DNA of 64,000 bases from NCBI GenBank assembly GCA_029817715.1, contig JARUPY010000448.1:1-64000 (forward strand). The letters are read 5' to 3'. Positions 43,697 through 52,345 of this stretch are shown one piece after another (position 1 is the first letter of the stretch; each line of letters starts with the position of its first letter). Origin of the DNA: Melastoma dodecandrum (lineage: Eukaryota > Streptophyta > Magnoliopsida > Myrtales > Melastomataceae). The position numbers were made by a program, and so were the translations under genes. The notes under the pieces are model-generated. The model was not told the origin of the DNA. It was given only the letters and a program-made list of their open reading frames with translations, and did no database searches.

Positions 43697-44395
43697 TTAA
43701 TTATACATATGTCGAAGCATTAGGAATGAGGCAGCAGTAGAGGGAGCCTCTCTTTTGAATCTCCATACAAGGTATGCAAAACCTGCCTGATAAGGAATGT
43801 TTTTCCAGCCTCTATGATGTTCTGACAATAAAGGCTCACGTATTTGACGCCTCACATCATCGTGAGCGCTAATAATTGGCGAAAGTAACCGCCACAATAT
43901 TAATAAGTCGGTACCCAAATTTGCGTAGATTATGTCGGCGTCTATCATGTCATAAGCAACCAGAAAACCCAGGTTTGAGTAAAAATTCGAAACTTTCTGG
44001 ATCACAAAATTCAAGTCATACTCTTCGATGGCGCCCGTCCTCGGATCATGAATATTTATTTTTACTCCTTGAGAGGAAGCTAGTCCACGCGAAAAATCGA
44101 AGGCGGTCATTTGTCTGTCGTCATTGAACTGGGACTTGAGATATCGCTCTGCGAGCTTTAGCTCATCATCAACGTACCTCTCCATGAACTCGTAAGCTCG
44201 CTGAACTTTCGCTTCCTTTCTATATGTCCATATTGTAACGACAGCTACAAGAACGCCGGAAGTACTGACAATAGTTCCGGCGCCGACGATCGACATACCA
44301 AGATTCTTAGTCGCATCTATGCAAAATAACGAAAAAGAAACAAGAATAAACAATGAAATAAATAAAACACAAAGAACAAAGATTTTATTTTCCAT
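43697..44395 (-). CDS. AT-rich membrane protein, possibly DUF4760-like, probably acquired
   Basis: A 232-residue protein. Two N-terminal transmembrane helices (residues about 5-25 and 33-56) precede a cytoplasmic domain that begins YRKEAKVQRAYEFMERYVDD. The region SNFYSNLGFLVAYDMIDADI and the W/F-rich C-terminus resemble DUF4760 proteins, which have no known function; this is by eye. Base composition is far more AT-rich, and codons such as ATA, AAT and TTA are frequent, unlike all neighbours. It lies 24 bp after the nrdJ stop and is enclosed by two copies of the nrdJ 3' end. Transfer is strongly suggested; a defence or superinfection role is conceivable but unsupported. Confidence 0.82.
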   Translation of the reverse strand: MENKIFVLCVLFISLFILVSFSLFCIDATKNLGMSIVGAGTIVSTSGVLVAVVTIWTYRKEAKVQRAYEFMERYVDDELKLAERYLKSQFNDDRQMTAFDFSRGLASSQGVKINIHDPRTGAIEEYDLNFVIQKVSNFYSNLGFLVAYDMIDADIIYANLGTDLLILWRLLSPIISAHDDVRRQIREPLLSEHHRGWKNIPYQAGFAYLVWRFKREAPSTAASFLMLRHMYN

Positions 44396-44419
44396 CGCCT
44401 AAATCCGTCTTGTGGGCCC

Positions 44420-47400
44420 TCAGCTACACCCGCTCGTCCCGCCGCAGGTGTCGCACTTCAGGCAGGTGCCGTTGCGCACGAGGGTGAAGTTGCCGCACTC
44501 GCCGCAGGCTTCGCCGGTGTAGCCCTTCATCCGCGCGACCGTGCGCTTTTCCGCCGTCGACGGCTCGGGCTCGGCGGCGCCGAGGTCGTGCAGGGCGGCG
44601 GCGACGTCGCGCAGCGCCGTCTCGGCGGTGGCGTCGGGCTTCAGCGCGGTGGCGCCGTGGCTCGCGAGCATCGGCGAGGCGAGCGCGGTCGGCGTCTGCG
44701 GGCCGGCGAAGGCGCCGTGGTGGCTTCCCTGCACCAGCATCAGCTTGTCGGCCTTGTTGCGGACGAAACCTTTCGACACGTACTTCGCGGTCGCGGGCGG
44801 CACCTCGGGTGCTGGGCCCTTGCCCTGCATCTCTCCGGCGCCGATCACGTCCGGGCCGATCTCGCTCTGGTCGACATGCGCGAGGTCGTTGCGGCCGAGA
44901 TACGAGATCGCCAGCTCGCGGAAGACGTAGTCGAGCACGCTCGTCGCGTTCTTGATCGCGTCGTTGCCCTGCACGAAGCCGGCGGGCTCGAAGCGGGTGA
45001 AGGTGAAGGCGTCGACGTACTCGTCGAGCGGCACGCCGTACTGCAGGCCGACCGAGATCGCGATGGCGAAGTTGTTCATCAGCGAGCGGAAGGCGGCGCC
45101 CTCCTTGTGCATGTCGATGAAGATCTCGCCGATGCGGCCGTCCTGGTACTCGCCGGTGCGGAGATACACCTTGTGGCCGCCGACGACGGCCTTCTGGGTG
45201 TAGCCCTTGCGGCGATCGGGCAGCCGCTCGCGCTCGCGCAAGCGCTCGACCCGCTCCACCACGCGCTCGACGATGCGCTCGGCCACGGCGGCCGCGCGGG
45301 CCGGCAGCGGCGCGGCCTGGATGGCGTCCAGCGCGTCGTCGAGCTCGTCCTCCTCGTCGGCAATGAGCTGGGCGTTGAGCGGCTGCGACAGCTTCGAGCC
45401 GTCGCGGTAGAGCGCGTTGGCCTTCAGCGCGAGGCGCCAGGAGAGCATGTAGGCCTCCTTGCAATCCTCGACCGTGGCGTCGTTCGGCATGTTGATGGTC
45501 TTGGAGATGGCGCCCGAGATGAAGGGCTGGGCCGCCGCCATCATCCGGATGTGGCTTTCCACGCTGAGGTAGCGCTTGCCCGTCCGCCCGCAGGCGTTGG
45601 CGCAATCGAACACGGGGTAGTGCTCACGGCGCAGGTGCGGCGCGCCTTCCACCGTCATGGCCCCGCAGACGTGGATGTTGGCGGCCTCGATCTCGGCCTT
45701 GGTGAAGCCGAGCCAGGCGAGCAGATCGAAGCTCGGGTCGTCGAGCTTCTCGGCCGGCACGTTCAGCGCGCCCGTCAGGAAGTCGGCGCCGAGCGTCCAC
45801 TTGTTGAAGACGAACTTGATGTCGAAGGCCGAGGCCAGCGCCCGCTCCACCTCCTCGAGCTTCGCGTCGGTGAAGCCCTTGGCCTTCAGCGTCGTGTGGT
45901 TGATGCCGGGCGCCTGTCGCAACGACCCGTGGCCGACGGCGAAGGCCTCGATCTCGGCGATCTCGGATTCGCGGTAGCCGAGCGCCCGCAGCGCCTCCGG
46001 CACGGCGCGGTTGATGATCTTGAAATAGCCGCCGCCGGCCAGCTTCTTGAACTTGACCAGCGCGAAGTCGGGCTCGATGCCGGTCGTGTCGCAATCCATC
46101 ACGAGGCCGATCGTGCCGGTCGGGGCGACGACGGTGGTCTGCGCGTTGCGATAGCCGTGCTGCTCGCCCATCGCCACCGCCAGGTCCCAGGCCGCCGCGG
46201 CGGCATCGGCGAGCCGGCGGTCGGTGAGCGCGTCGCGGTCGAGCGGCACCGGGGCGATCGACAGCGCCTCGTAGCCCGTCGCCTCGCCGTGCGCCGCGCG
46301 GCGGTGGTTGCGCATCACACGAAGCATGGACTCGCGGTTCTCGCCGAAGCGCGCGAAGGCGCCCCGCTCGCGCGCCATTTCGGCGGAGGTCGCGTAGCAG
46401 ATGCCGGTCATGATCGCCGAGATCGCGCCGCAGAAGGCGCGGCCTTCGTCCGAATCGTAGGCGAGGCCGCCCGACATCAGGTAGCCGCCGATGTTCGCGT
46501 AGCCGAGGCCGAGCGTGCGGTAGTCGTAGGAGAGCTGCGCGATCTCGCGGCTCGGGAACTGCGCCATCAGCACCGAGATCTCGAGCACCACGGTCCACAG
46601 CCGCACGGCGTGCTCGTAGGCCTCGATGTCGAAGGAGCGGTCCTCGCGACGGAACTGCATGAGGTTCAGCGAGGCGAGATTGCACGCCGTGTCGTCGAGG
46701 AACATGTATTCGGAGCATGGATTCGACGCGACGATCGGGCCGCCGGCGGGGCAGGTGTGCCAGTCGTTGATCGTGGTGTGGTACTGCAGGCCGGGGTCGG
46801 CGGAGTGCCAGGCGGCGTAGCCGATCTTGTCCCACAGCTCGCGCGCCTTCAGCGTCTTGTGCACCTTGCCGGTGATGCGCTTGGTCAGGTTCCAGTCGCC
46901 GTCGGCCTCGACCGCGTTCAGGAACTCGTCGGTGATGCGGACGGAATTGTTCGAGTTCTGGCCGGCCACCGTAAGATAGGCGTCGGAATCCCAGTCGAGC
47001 GCGTAGGTCTCGAGCTTGATGTCGGAATAGCCCTGGCGGGCGTATTGGATGATCTTGCGGATCGACGCGTCCGGCACGAAGGAGCGGCGGGCGAGCTTGA
47101 TCTCCTTCTTGAGGTTCGGGTTCTTCTCGGGATCGAAGCAGGCGTCGCCCGGCCCCTCGCAGTTGAGGCAGGCCTTGAAGATCGCCTTCAAGTGCTTGGC
47201 GAGCGTCTTCGAGCCGGCGACGAGAGCGGCGACCTTGTCCTCCTCCTTCACCTTCCAGTCGATGTAGGCCTCGATGTCGGGATGGTCGGCGTCGACCACG
47301 ACCATCTTCGCGGCGCGGCGCGTCGTGCCGCCGGACTTGATGGCGCCGGCGGCGCGGTCGCCGATCTTGAGGAAGCTCATCAGGCCGGACGACTTGCCGC

Positions 47401-48142
47401 CGCCCGAGAGCCGCTCGTTCTCGCCGCGCAGGCGCGAGAAATTGGAGCCGGTGCCGGAGCCGTACTTGAACAGGCGCGCCTCGCGCACCCACAGGTCCAT
47501 GATGCCGCCCTCGTTGACGAGGTCGTCCTGCACCGACTGGATGAAGCAGGCGTGCGGCTGCGGGTGCTCGTAGGAGGAGGCCGAGGCGACGAGCTTGCCG
47601 GTCTCGTAGTCGACGTAATAGTGCCCCTGGCTCGGGCCGTCGATTCCGTAGGCCCAGTGCAGGCCGGTGTTGAACCATTGCGGCGAGTTCGGCGCCGCCA
47701 TCTGCTTCGCCAGCATGAAGCGCAGCTCGTCCATGAAGGCGCGGGCGTCGTCTTCCGAATCGAAATAGCCGCCCTTCCAGCCCCAGTAGGTCCAGGTGCC
47801 GGCGAGACGGTCGAACACCTGCTTCGAGCTCTTCTCCGGCCCGAAGCGCTCGGGCTCCGGCAGCTCGGCCAGCGCCGCCTCGTCGGCGACGTGGCGCCAC
47901 AGGAACGAGGGGACCGTGTTCTCCTCGACCATCTTCAGCCGCGCCGGGACCCCGGCCTTGCGAAAGTACTTTTGGGCGATGACGTCGGCCGCCACCTGGC
48001 TCCACGCGGCCGGGATCTCGATACCGTCGAGCGAGAAGACCACGGATCCGTCGGGGTTCCTGATCTCGCTCTTCGCCGCGCGGAACGCGATGGCGTCGTA
48101 CGGCGACTGCCCGGCGGTGGTGAATCGGCGGTCGAAACGCAT
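44420..48142 (-). CDS. nrdJ: Vitamin B12-dependent ribonucleotide reductase (class II)
   Basis: A 1240-residue adenosylcobalamin-dependent enzyme that reduces ribonucleotides to deoxyribonucleotides with or without oxygen. The N-terminus [14 protein letters not shown] and [10 protein letters not shown] are typical. Active-site residues are in [20 protein letters not shown] (near residue 475). The C-terminal zinc-ribbon and redox cysteines are [20 protein letters not shown] then SGCS. ATG 48142 begins the conserved N-terminus; a TTG five codons earlier is unlikely. Cobalamin supply fits with cobS/cobT in this window. The 3' end is duplicated 979 bp downstream. Confidence 0.98.
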   Translation of the reverse strand: MRFDRRFTTAGQSPYDAIAFRAAKSEIRNPDGSVVFSLDGIEIPAAWSQVAADVIAQKYFRKAGVPARLKMVEENTVPSFLWRHVADEAALAELPEPERFGPEKSSKQVFDRLAGTWTYWGWKGGYFDSEDDARAFMDELRFMLAKQMAAPNSPQWFNTGLHWAYGIDGPSQGHYYVDYETGKLVASASSYEHPQPHACFIQSVQDDLVNEGGIMDLWVREARLFKYGSGTGSNFSRLRGENERLSGGGKSSGLMSFLKIGDRAAGAIKSGGTTRRAAKMVVVDADHPDIEAYIDWKVKEEDKVAALVAGSKTLAKHLKAIFKACLNCEGPGDACFDPEKNPNLKKEIKLARRSFVPDASIRKIIQYARQGYSDIKLETYALDWDSDAYLTVAGQNSNNSVRITDEFLNAVEADGDWNLTKRITGKVHKTLKARELWDKIGYAAWHSADPGLQYHTTINDWHTCPAGGPIVASNPCSEYMFLDDTACNLASLNLMQFRREDRSFDIEAYEHAVRLWTVVLEISVLMAQFPSREIAQLSYDYRTLGLGYANIGGYLMSGGLAYDSDEGRAFCGAISAIMTGICYATSAEMARERGAFARFGENRESMLRVMRNHRRAAHGEATGYEALSIAPVPLDRDALTDRRLADAAAAAWDLAVAMGEQHGYRNAQTTVVAPTGTIGLVMDCDTTGIEPDFALVKFKKLAGGGYFKIINRAVPEALRALGYRESEIAEIEAFAVGHGSLRQAPGINHTTLKAKGFTDAKLEEVERALASAFDIKFVFNKWTLGADFLTGALNVPAEKLDDPSFDLLAWLGFTKAEIEAANIHVCGAMTVEGAPHLRREHYPVFDCANACGRTGKRYLSVESHIRMMAAAQPFISGAISKTINMPNDATVEDCKEAYMLSWRLALKANALYRDGSKLSQPLNAQLIADEEDELDDALDAIQAAPLPARAAAVAERIVERVVERVERLRERERLPDRRKGYTQKAVVGGHKVYLRTGEYQDGRIGEIFIDMHKEGAAFRSLMNNFAIAISVGLQYGVPLDEYVDAFTFTRFEPAGFVQGNDAIKNATSVLDYVFRELAISYLGRNDLAHVDQSEIGPDVIGAGEMQGKGPAPEVPPATAKYVSKGFVRNKADKLMLVQGSHHGAFAGPQTPTALASPMLASHGATALKPDATAETALRDVAAALHDLGAAEPEPSTAEKRTVARMKGYTGEACGECGNFTLVRNGTCLKCDTCGGTSGCS

Positions 48143-48235
48143 CGGCTTGAGCCCCAAGGTGGTAGTATCTGCCCCGGACCGAACTATGACTCGATTCGAT
48201 GCAAAACGCTAAGGCTTGTTTATAGGTTTCTGTGG

Positions 48236-48252
48236 AACGCTAGATATGGTGG
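48236..48252 (-). promoter_or_regulatory. Possible NrdR box upstream of nrdJ
   Basis: On the minus strand the site reads CCACCATATCTAGCGTT, near the NrdR consensus ACACTATATATAGTGT in its central ATATCTAG part but poor at the ends. It lies about 95 bp before the nrdJ start. A second box at the usual spacing was not clear, so this is weak. Confidence 0.3.
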
Positions 48253-48476
48253 CTCCTGGTAAGTATGGGAAGAGCGGGGACAACCTCTGGGCGCGCCCTC
48301 TGAACGCCCCTGCGGGCTCCAAGGCAGAGGCCAGGCAAACGGCAGGTCGGCTGATCGATCGTTGAGTGTGTCGGGGATATCGCAGGCGACGCAAGAGACG
48401 GCGCGGTCGCACGTGGCCGTCGCCTGATCTTGCGCTGAGGCGCGAGGGGTTCCGCCTCCGCGGTTGCTCGCTCTTT

Positions 48477-48504
48477 ATTGTTCCTTAACAATGTCGGGAA
48501 CAAT
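48477..48504. promoter_or_regulatory. Perfect 8-bp inverted repeat, candidate operator
   Basis: ATTGTTCC (48477-48484) and GGAACAAT (48497-48504) are perfect inverted copies with a 12-bp spacer, 76 bp before the gene at 48580. They sit in a locally AT-rich stretch that looks like a promoter. The GTTC/GAAC halves differ from the usual alphaproteobacterial LexA direct repeat, so the binding protein is unknown. Confidence 0.4.
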
Positions 48505-48579
48505 TTAATTGCATTAACCCTATGATATTTTTCGGCGCTAGCCTGAAACTCAAGCGAAAAGAGAGCTGCGGGGGCTCTG

Positions 48580-49044
48580 ATGACCGACTATGCGGTGACG
48601 AAGGACTGGCCGGATACGATCACCTTCGATCGGATCCATGCGTTGGCGCGACGCGGCTATCGTGCGTGTCTCGGCGTCAAGGGCGACGACAGCGGGTTTG
48701 CCCGCATCGACCTGTGGCATCCGCGCACGACGGGGCCGAACGCGCCGCCGAAGCTGACGATCTGGAGCAACGGGATCGTCGCGACGTCGCAGCTTCTGTG
48801 GCCCGCGAAGCATGTGCCGCAGGAAGACGGCTCGATCCCCGATTGGCAGAAGTTCATCGACGTCGCGGACGGCGACATCTTCCGGAACTTCGTCGACACC
48901 GTCCCGATGCCGACCCTCATGGACCTTTACGTGCGACCGGGCATCCAGCACGCGCGGGTGTTCTCGGCGCGCTTCGTGTTCGGCTTCAGCCTGTGCGGGA
49001 TCATCGCCGCGGCTTTTTTGCTGATCGGCAAGCTGGCCGGCTGA
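48580..49044 (+). CDS. Tail-anchored membrane protein of unknown function
   Basis: A 154-residue protein with a soluble N-terminal domain (TKDWPDTITFDRIHALARRG, LLWPAKHVPQEDG) and one C-terminal transmembrane helix (FVFGFSLCGIIAAAFLLIG), so it is probably tail-anchored with the domain in the cytoplasm. I recognise no family. GGGGGCTCTG before ATG 48580 is a fair ribosome site. An inverted repeat 76-103 bp upstream may be its operator. Confidence 0.75.
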   Translation: MTDYAVTKDWPDTITFDRIHALARRGYRACLGVKGDDSGFARIDLWHPRTTGPNAPPKLTIWSNGIVATSQLLWPAKHVPQEDGSIPDWQKFIDVADGDIFRNFVDTVPMPTLMDLYVRPGIQHARVFSARFVFGFSLCGIIAAAFLLIGKLAG

Positions 49045-49057
49045 AGGCGCTCGCGCG

Positions 49058-49093
49058 CAAAAAAGGCCCGGCGAGTGTGAACTCGCCGTGCCT
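49058..49093 (-). terminator. Intrinsic terminator of the 49128 gene
   Basis: On the minus strand, 49093-49064 forms a 13-position stem with one mismatch and a 4-nt loop (GGCGAGT/ACTCGCC core), followed by TTTTTT (49064-49059). It lies 35 bp after the stop of the secreted-protein gene, which is read on this strand. Confidence 0.88.
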
Positions 49094-49127
49094 GAAGCTT
49101 ATCGCGATCTAGACCTTGGAGTGGGCC

Positions 49128-49511
49128 TCAGAAGCCGAGAACGCCGACGCCGAGCGCGCCCTGGCCGTTGAGGACGCCGGTGCCGAGCACGCCGTCGCCG
49201 CCGAAGATGCCGAGACCGAGGAGGCCGCCGTTGCCGAACACGCCGCCGTTGCGCTGCACGACGACCGGGGCGGCCGGATCGACGTAGACCGAACGCCCGG
49301 TCGTCACCGGGCCTTCGAGCGCGGCGAGGTGCCCGTCGAGAAACCCGCGGCGGTAGCCCATGCGATAGGCCTTGCTCATCGCGCGCGCCTGGTGATGGTG
49401 CGTCATGTGGTACCCGGAGTAGGCGTCGGCGGCGGCCGGGAGCGTCAAGCCGACCGAAGCCGTCAGGGCGACTGCCGCGGCGAGGGCTGTCTTGTTCGCT
49501 GCGAATGTCAT
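49128..49511 (-). CDS. Small secreted Gly-rich protein
   Basis: A 127-residue protein with a signal peptide (ALTASVGLTLPAAADA). The mature N-terminus holds YHMTHHHQARAMSKAYRMGY, with a His cluster. The C-terminal 45 residues are a Gly/Leu/Val-rich repeat of the form GGxLGxGxFGG. It is probably periplasmic or envelope-associated, of unknown function. It is a single-gene unit with its own intrinsic terminator. Confidence 0.75.
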   Translation of the reverse strand: MTFAANKTALAAAVALTASVGLTLPAAADAYSGYHMTHHHQARAMSKAYRMGYRRGFLDGHLAALEGPVTTGRSVYVDPAAPVVVQRNGGVFGNGGLLGLGIFGGDGVLGTGVLNGQGALGVGVLGF

Positions 49512-49674
49512 GCGGGGATGATCCTCTTCTGTTGCGTGCCGTCGCGCAGCGTGCGCTGCAGCACATGGCGATCAGAATGCGGAGGCTCGCGTCCAGTTCC
49601 GGACTAAGGTCGGCGCCCCACCACTTTTTTGCAGGCTGCGACGCGTTGGTTTGGCGCAGAACCGCAGCGGGGTT

Positions 49675-50997
49675 TTAGCTCGTAGCGGGATCGGGCTCGC
49701 GCAGCCCGGCGCCGCGACCACCCCGATCGAGGACGCTGACCAGCACCTCGTGGCGGCAGCGCAGATCGACACGCGACGCAGCCTCCTGCACGTCGCCGGC
49801 GAGGGCCATCACGAGGTCGCCGTGGCGACGCAAGGCGGCGCGACGTAGGGCCTGCCGCTCGACCTCGGCGACGCGCGTCAGGACCTCGAGCAGGCGGATC
49901 AGGACGTAGGCCGAGCCCGCGGCGTTCTGCCGGACGGTGTGGAACATCGCATCGCAGAGCCCGTCGTAGTCGGTCACCGGCATGGTCAGCACGATGCGAC
50001 CGTCGCGGAGGGCGACGCCCGTCGGCAGATGGCGGGGGGCGAGCCGGCACAAGGCGTCGCCGAAGCGCTCGAGCACACCGCCGGCGGTGAAGGGATCGTT
50101 GATGCCGGGCGAGAGCGCGCGCACCGCGATCTCGTTCAGCTGACGCACCGAATATTCGAGATCCTGAAGCGCGGCCGGCTTGCGGCCGAAGGTGAGCGCC
50201 CGCGACACGGCGGCGTCGACGCCGTCGACCTCGCGCGACGCCACGGCGACCGGCGCGCCGCGCGGCACGTAATCGCCCGGACGCACGCGCAACGCGACGA
50301 CGAGATCGTTGGATTGGGCCCAGTCGGCGAGCCCTTCGGCGTCGACCGCCTGAACATAGTCGCTGCCGTCGGCGACAATCGGGCGCCCAACGAGCCTCTC
50401 GGCCGGCGCGGCGGGACTTGCGGTCTCGCGCGTGTGAAGGGCGATCGAGCGCACGAGATCGCGGTGCACCGTGTCGACGACGCGCTCCACATTGATCGAG
50501 GTGGCGATGTGGTGGACGAACCAGGTCAACGTGCCGATGCAGCCGAGGGCGAGGATGAGCGCGCCCGTCACGCCGATGTTCGGCACGAAGGCATCGTCCT
50601 GTCCCGTCCGCACGGTGCGCAGCACGATCAGCGCGTAGGCGAAGGCGCCGAGGAAGATGCCGAGCGCATATTGGTTTCGCGAGTCGCGGATGAAGTTGCG
50701 CAGCAGCCGCGGCCCCATCTGGCCGGAGGCGAGCGACAGCGCCGCGATGGTGATCGAGAAGACCGTCGAGGCGACGCCGATCGACGACGAGGCGACGGCC
50801 GAAAGCAGCGAGCGGGCGCCCTCGCCGCCGCCCGTGTAGAGCAGGGACGCGCCCATCATCTCCGAGCCGAGGAGATGGGCGTGATCGGCGAGGACGGCGA
50901 GATGTGCCGCGACGAGGCAGCCGAGCACGACCAGGGCCGGCCGGAGCCAGAACTGGTCGCCGAGATTCTCGAGCCAGGCCATGATGCGTGCGTTCAT
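49675..50997 (-). CDS. DUF2254 membrane protein
   Basis: A 440-residue inner-membrane protein with four N-terminal transmembrane helices (about residues 18-160) and a soluble C-terminal part. DUF2254 signatures are VASTVFSITIAALSLASGQ, GPRLLRNFIRDSRNQYALG and IAVRALSPGINDPFTA. The family's function is unknown. It is followed upstream on the same strand by the GluR0-like channel gene (67 bp gap), so the two membrane proteins may be cotranscribed. Confidence 0.92.
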   Translation of the reverse strand: MNARIMAWLENLGDQFWLRPALVVLGCLVAAHLAVLADHAHLLGSEMMGASLLYTGGGEGARSLLSAVASSSIGVASTVFSITIAALSLASGQMGPRLLRNFIRDSRNQYALGIFLGAFAYALIVLRTVRTGQDDAFVPNIGVTGALILALGCIGTLTWFVHHIATSINVERVVDTVHRDLVRSIALHTRETASPAAPAERLVGRPIVADGSDYVQAVDAEGLADWAQSNDLVVALRVRPGDYVPRGAPVAVASREVDGVDAAVSRALTFGRKPAALQDLEYSVRQLNEIAVRALSPGINDPFTAGGVLERFGDALCRLAPRHLPTGVALRDGRIVLTMPVTDYDGLCDAMFHTVRQNAAGSAYVLIRLLEVLTRVAEVERQALRRAALRRHGDLVMALAGDVQEAASRVDLRCRHEVLVSVLDRGGRGAGLREPDPATS

Positions 50998-51064
50998 GCG
51001 AGCTGGCTAGTCGAGGCGCGCTGCCGAGTCCAACGGCGTCGTCCAACGGCGTCGTCTCATGGCG

Positions 51065-52156
51065 TCACGGCCCAAAGTAGCGGGCCTCCATCGCGGTCCA
51101 ATCGGGGCTCGACGTCACGCCGACGAGAGCGCGGTCCAGGTCGTGGCGCAGCGCGCTGCCCTTGGGCAGAGCGATCGCCATATAGGCCGGCGCAAGCAAG
51201 CCGGGCGAGACGTCGAGCGTGCGCGCATACCGTTTGGCGACGAACCAGCGTAGCGCGCCGACGCTATTGACGACCGCGTCGAGCCGCTCCGCATCGAGCG
51301 CCGCCAGCGCCTGCGGGATGTCGGCGTAGTGCGTATAGCGCAGGTGCAGCGCATCGAGGTATTCGGCACCGGATGACAGCGTGACCGCGCCGAGCCGCTT
51401 GCCGGCGAGGTCGACGATCGCGACGGCGTCGTCGCGGGCGACGCGATCGGCGGTGAGATGCGCGACGAGGCTCGTCGAAAGCAGCGAGACGAGGAGGAGG
51501 CTGCCGAACATCCATAAGGTCGCGATGAAGCGGCCCGACGTGGTTTTCGGCGTCTTGTCGCCGTAGCCGACGGTGGTCATCGTCACGACCGCCCAGTAGA
51601 GCCCGTCGCGCAAGGTGCCGACGGCCGACTCGCCGTGCCCGGCGCGGTGGCTCGGCCGCTCGATCACCCACATCGCGATGCCGGTGGCGATCAGCAGCGC
51701 GAGAATCAGCACGATCAGGCCGGAGAGATCGGCGACCGCCGAGAGGTAGGAGAGCGAGGCGGCGAGGAAGCCCGTCTCCTTGCGCAACGCGACCGCGACG
51801 CCCGAGCGATGCGCGGGATAGGTGAAGTCGACGCGTTCCTCCCGCTCCGGCGTAATGGTGATCGCACCGATCGCCGCGTCGAACCTTTGCTGCTCGAGGC
51901 CGCGGAGCAGGGAATCCATGTCCTTGACGAGGCTGAGCTGGTAGCGCTGCCCGATCTTCTCGGCGACCCGGCGCCACAGATCGAGGCTGGCGCCGACGAT
52001 CGATCCGTCGCGGTCGCTGTAGCCGTAGGGCGGCACGTCGTAGACGGCGATGCGGAGCGGGACGCCTTGCGGCTCGGCCCGGAGCGGCGCCGTCGCGAGC
52101 AGGACGGCCAAGCCGCACGCCAGCCGGAAGACCACGAAGCGGAGCTGGCGAAACAT
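51065..52156 (-). CDS. GluR0-like ligand-gated potassium channel
   Basis: A 363-residue protein with the architecture of prokaryotic glutamate receptors. It has a signal peptide (1-28), a periplasmic solute-binding lobe 1 (about 33-128), TM1 (about 144-165), a pore loop with the K+ selectivity filter TVGYGD (195-200), TM2 (about 210-230), and binding lobe 2 (about 245-350). The lobes are of amino-acid-binding type (IAVYDVPPYGYSDRDG, AITITPEREERVDFTYP). It should open a K+ pore on binding an amino acid or similar ligand. The ligand is not predictable from sequence. Confidence 0.9.
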   Translation of the reverse strand: MFRQLRFVVFRLACGLAVLLATAPLRAEPQGVPLRIAVYDVPPYGYSDRDGSIVGASLDLWRRVAEKIGQRYQLSLVKDMDSLLRGLEQQRFDAAIGAITITPEREERVDFTYPAHRSGVAVALRKETGFLAASLSYLSAVADLSGLIVLILALLIATGIAMWVIERPSHRAGHGESAVGTLRDGLYWAVVTMTTVGYGDKTPKTTSGRFIATLWMFGSLLLVSLLSTSLVAHLTADRVARDDAVAIVDLAGKRLGAVTLSSGAEYLDALHLRYTHYADIPQALAALDAERLDAVVNSVGALRWFVAKRYARTLDVSPGLLAPAYMAIALPKGSALRHDLDRALVGVTSSPDWTAMEARYFGP

Positions 52157-52345
52157 AGGCGGTGACCGGCCCTGACGAGCGAAGACGACGCGAGCTTTGC
52201 GCGGCGATGTGACCGTTTCATCTCGCGCGGCGCCGGTCGCGGGGCGCAGGGCCCCGCCTTTATGCCGGCTCCCCTAGGCTGTCGCGGCGCGGGCGGCGCG
52301 CGCTATAGTGGTTGCTTGCCCGTGCGCGACGGGGGCGGAGGACGC

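Larger units (their letters stand above)
43441..44572. repeat. Direct repeat pair (nrdJ 3' end) flanking AT-rich DNA
   Basis: The two repeat arms are 43441-43590 and 44420-44572, both on the minus-strand sense of nrdJ. Similarity starts exactly at the stop codon and stops a few codons upstream of TAEKR; sequences outside the arms do not match. The DNA between the arms is markedly AT-rich compared with the rest of the window. The arrangement resembles attachment-site halves left by an element that replaced the 3' end of its target gene. Confidence 0.7.
48143..48579. other. Intergenic region upstream of nrdJ
   Basis: No gene is seen in these 437 bp. The nrdJ leader contains a possible NrdR site (48236-48252) and a nested hairpin (CCTCTG 48297-48302 with CAGAGG 48325-48330, enclosing GCCC/GGGC). 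The other side holds an inverted repeat (48477-48504) in an AT-rich promoter-like stretch before the gene at 48580. No convincing cobalamin riboswitch was found. Confidence 0.5.

Noticed and set aside
44588..48262. 1224-codon open frame on the plus strand opposite nrdJ
   Set aside because: It is antisense to an unmistakable nrdJ and has no domain; long shadow frames are expected in GC-rich coding DNA.
48143..48480. Cobalamin riboswitch upstream of nrdJ
   Set aside because: A GACCTGCC stretch resembles the end of a B12 box, but the other conserved boxes (AGGGAA, GCCACTG) and the expected order are missing.
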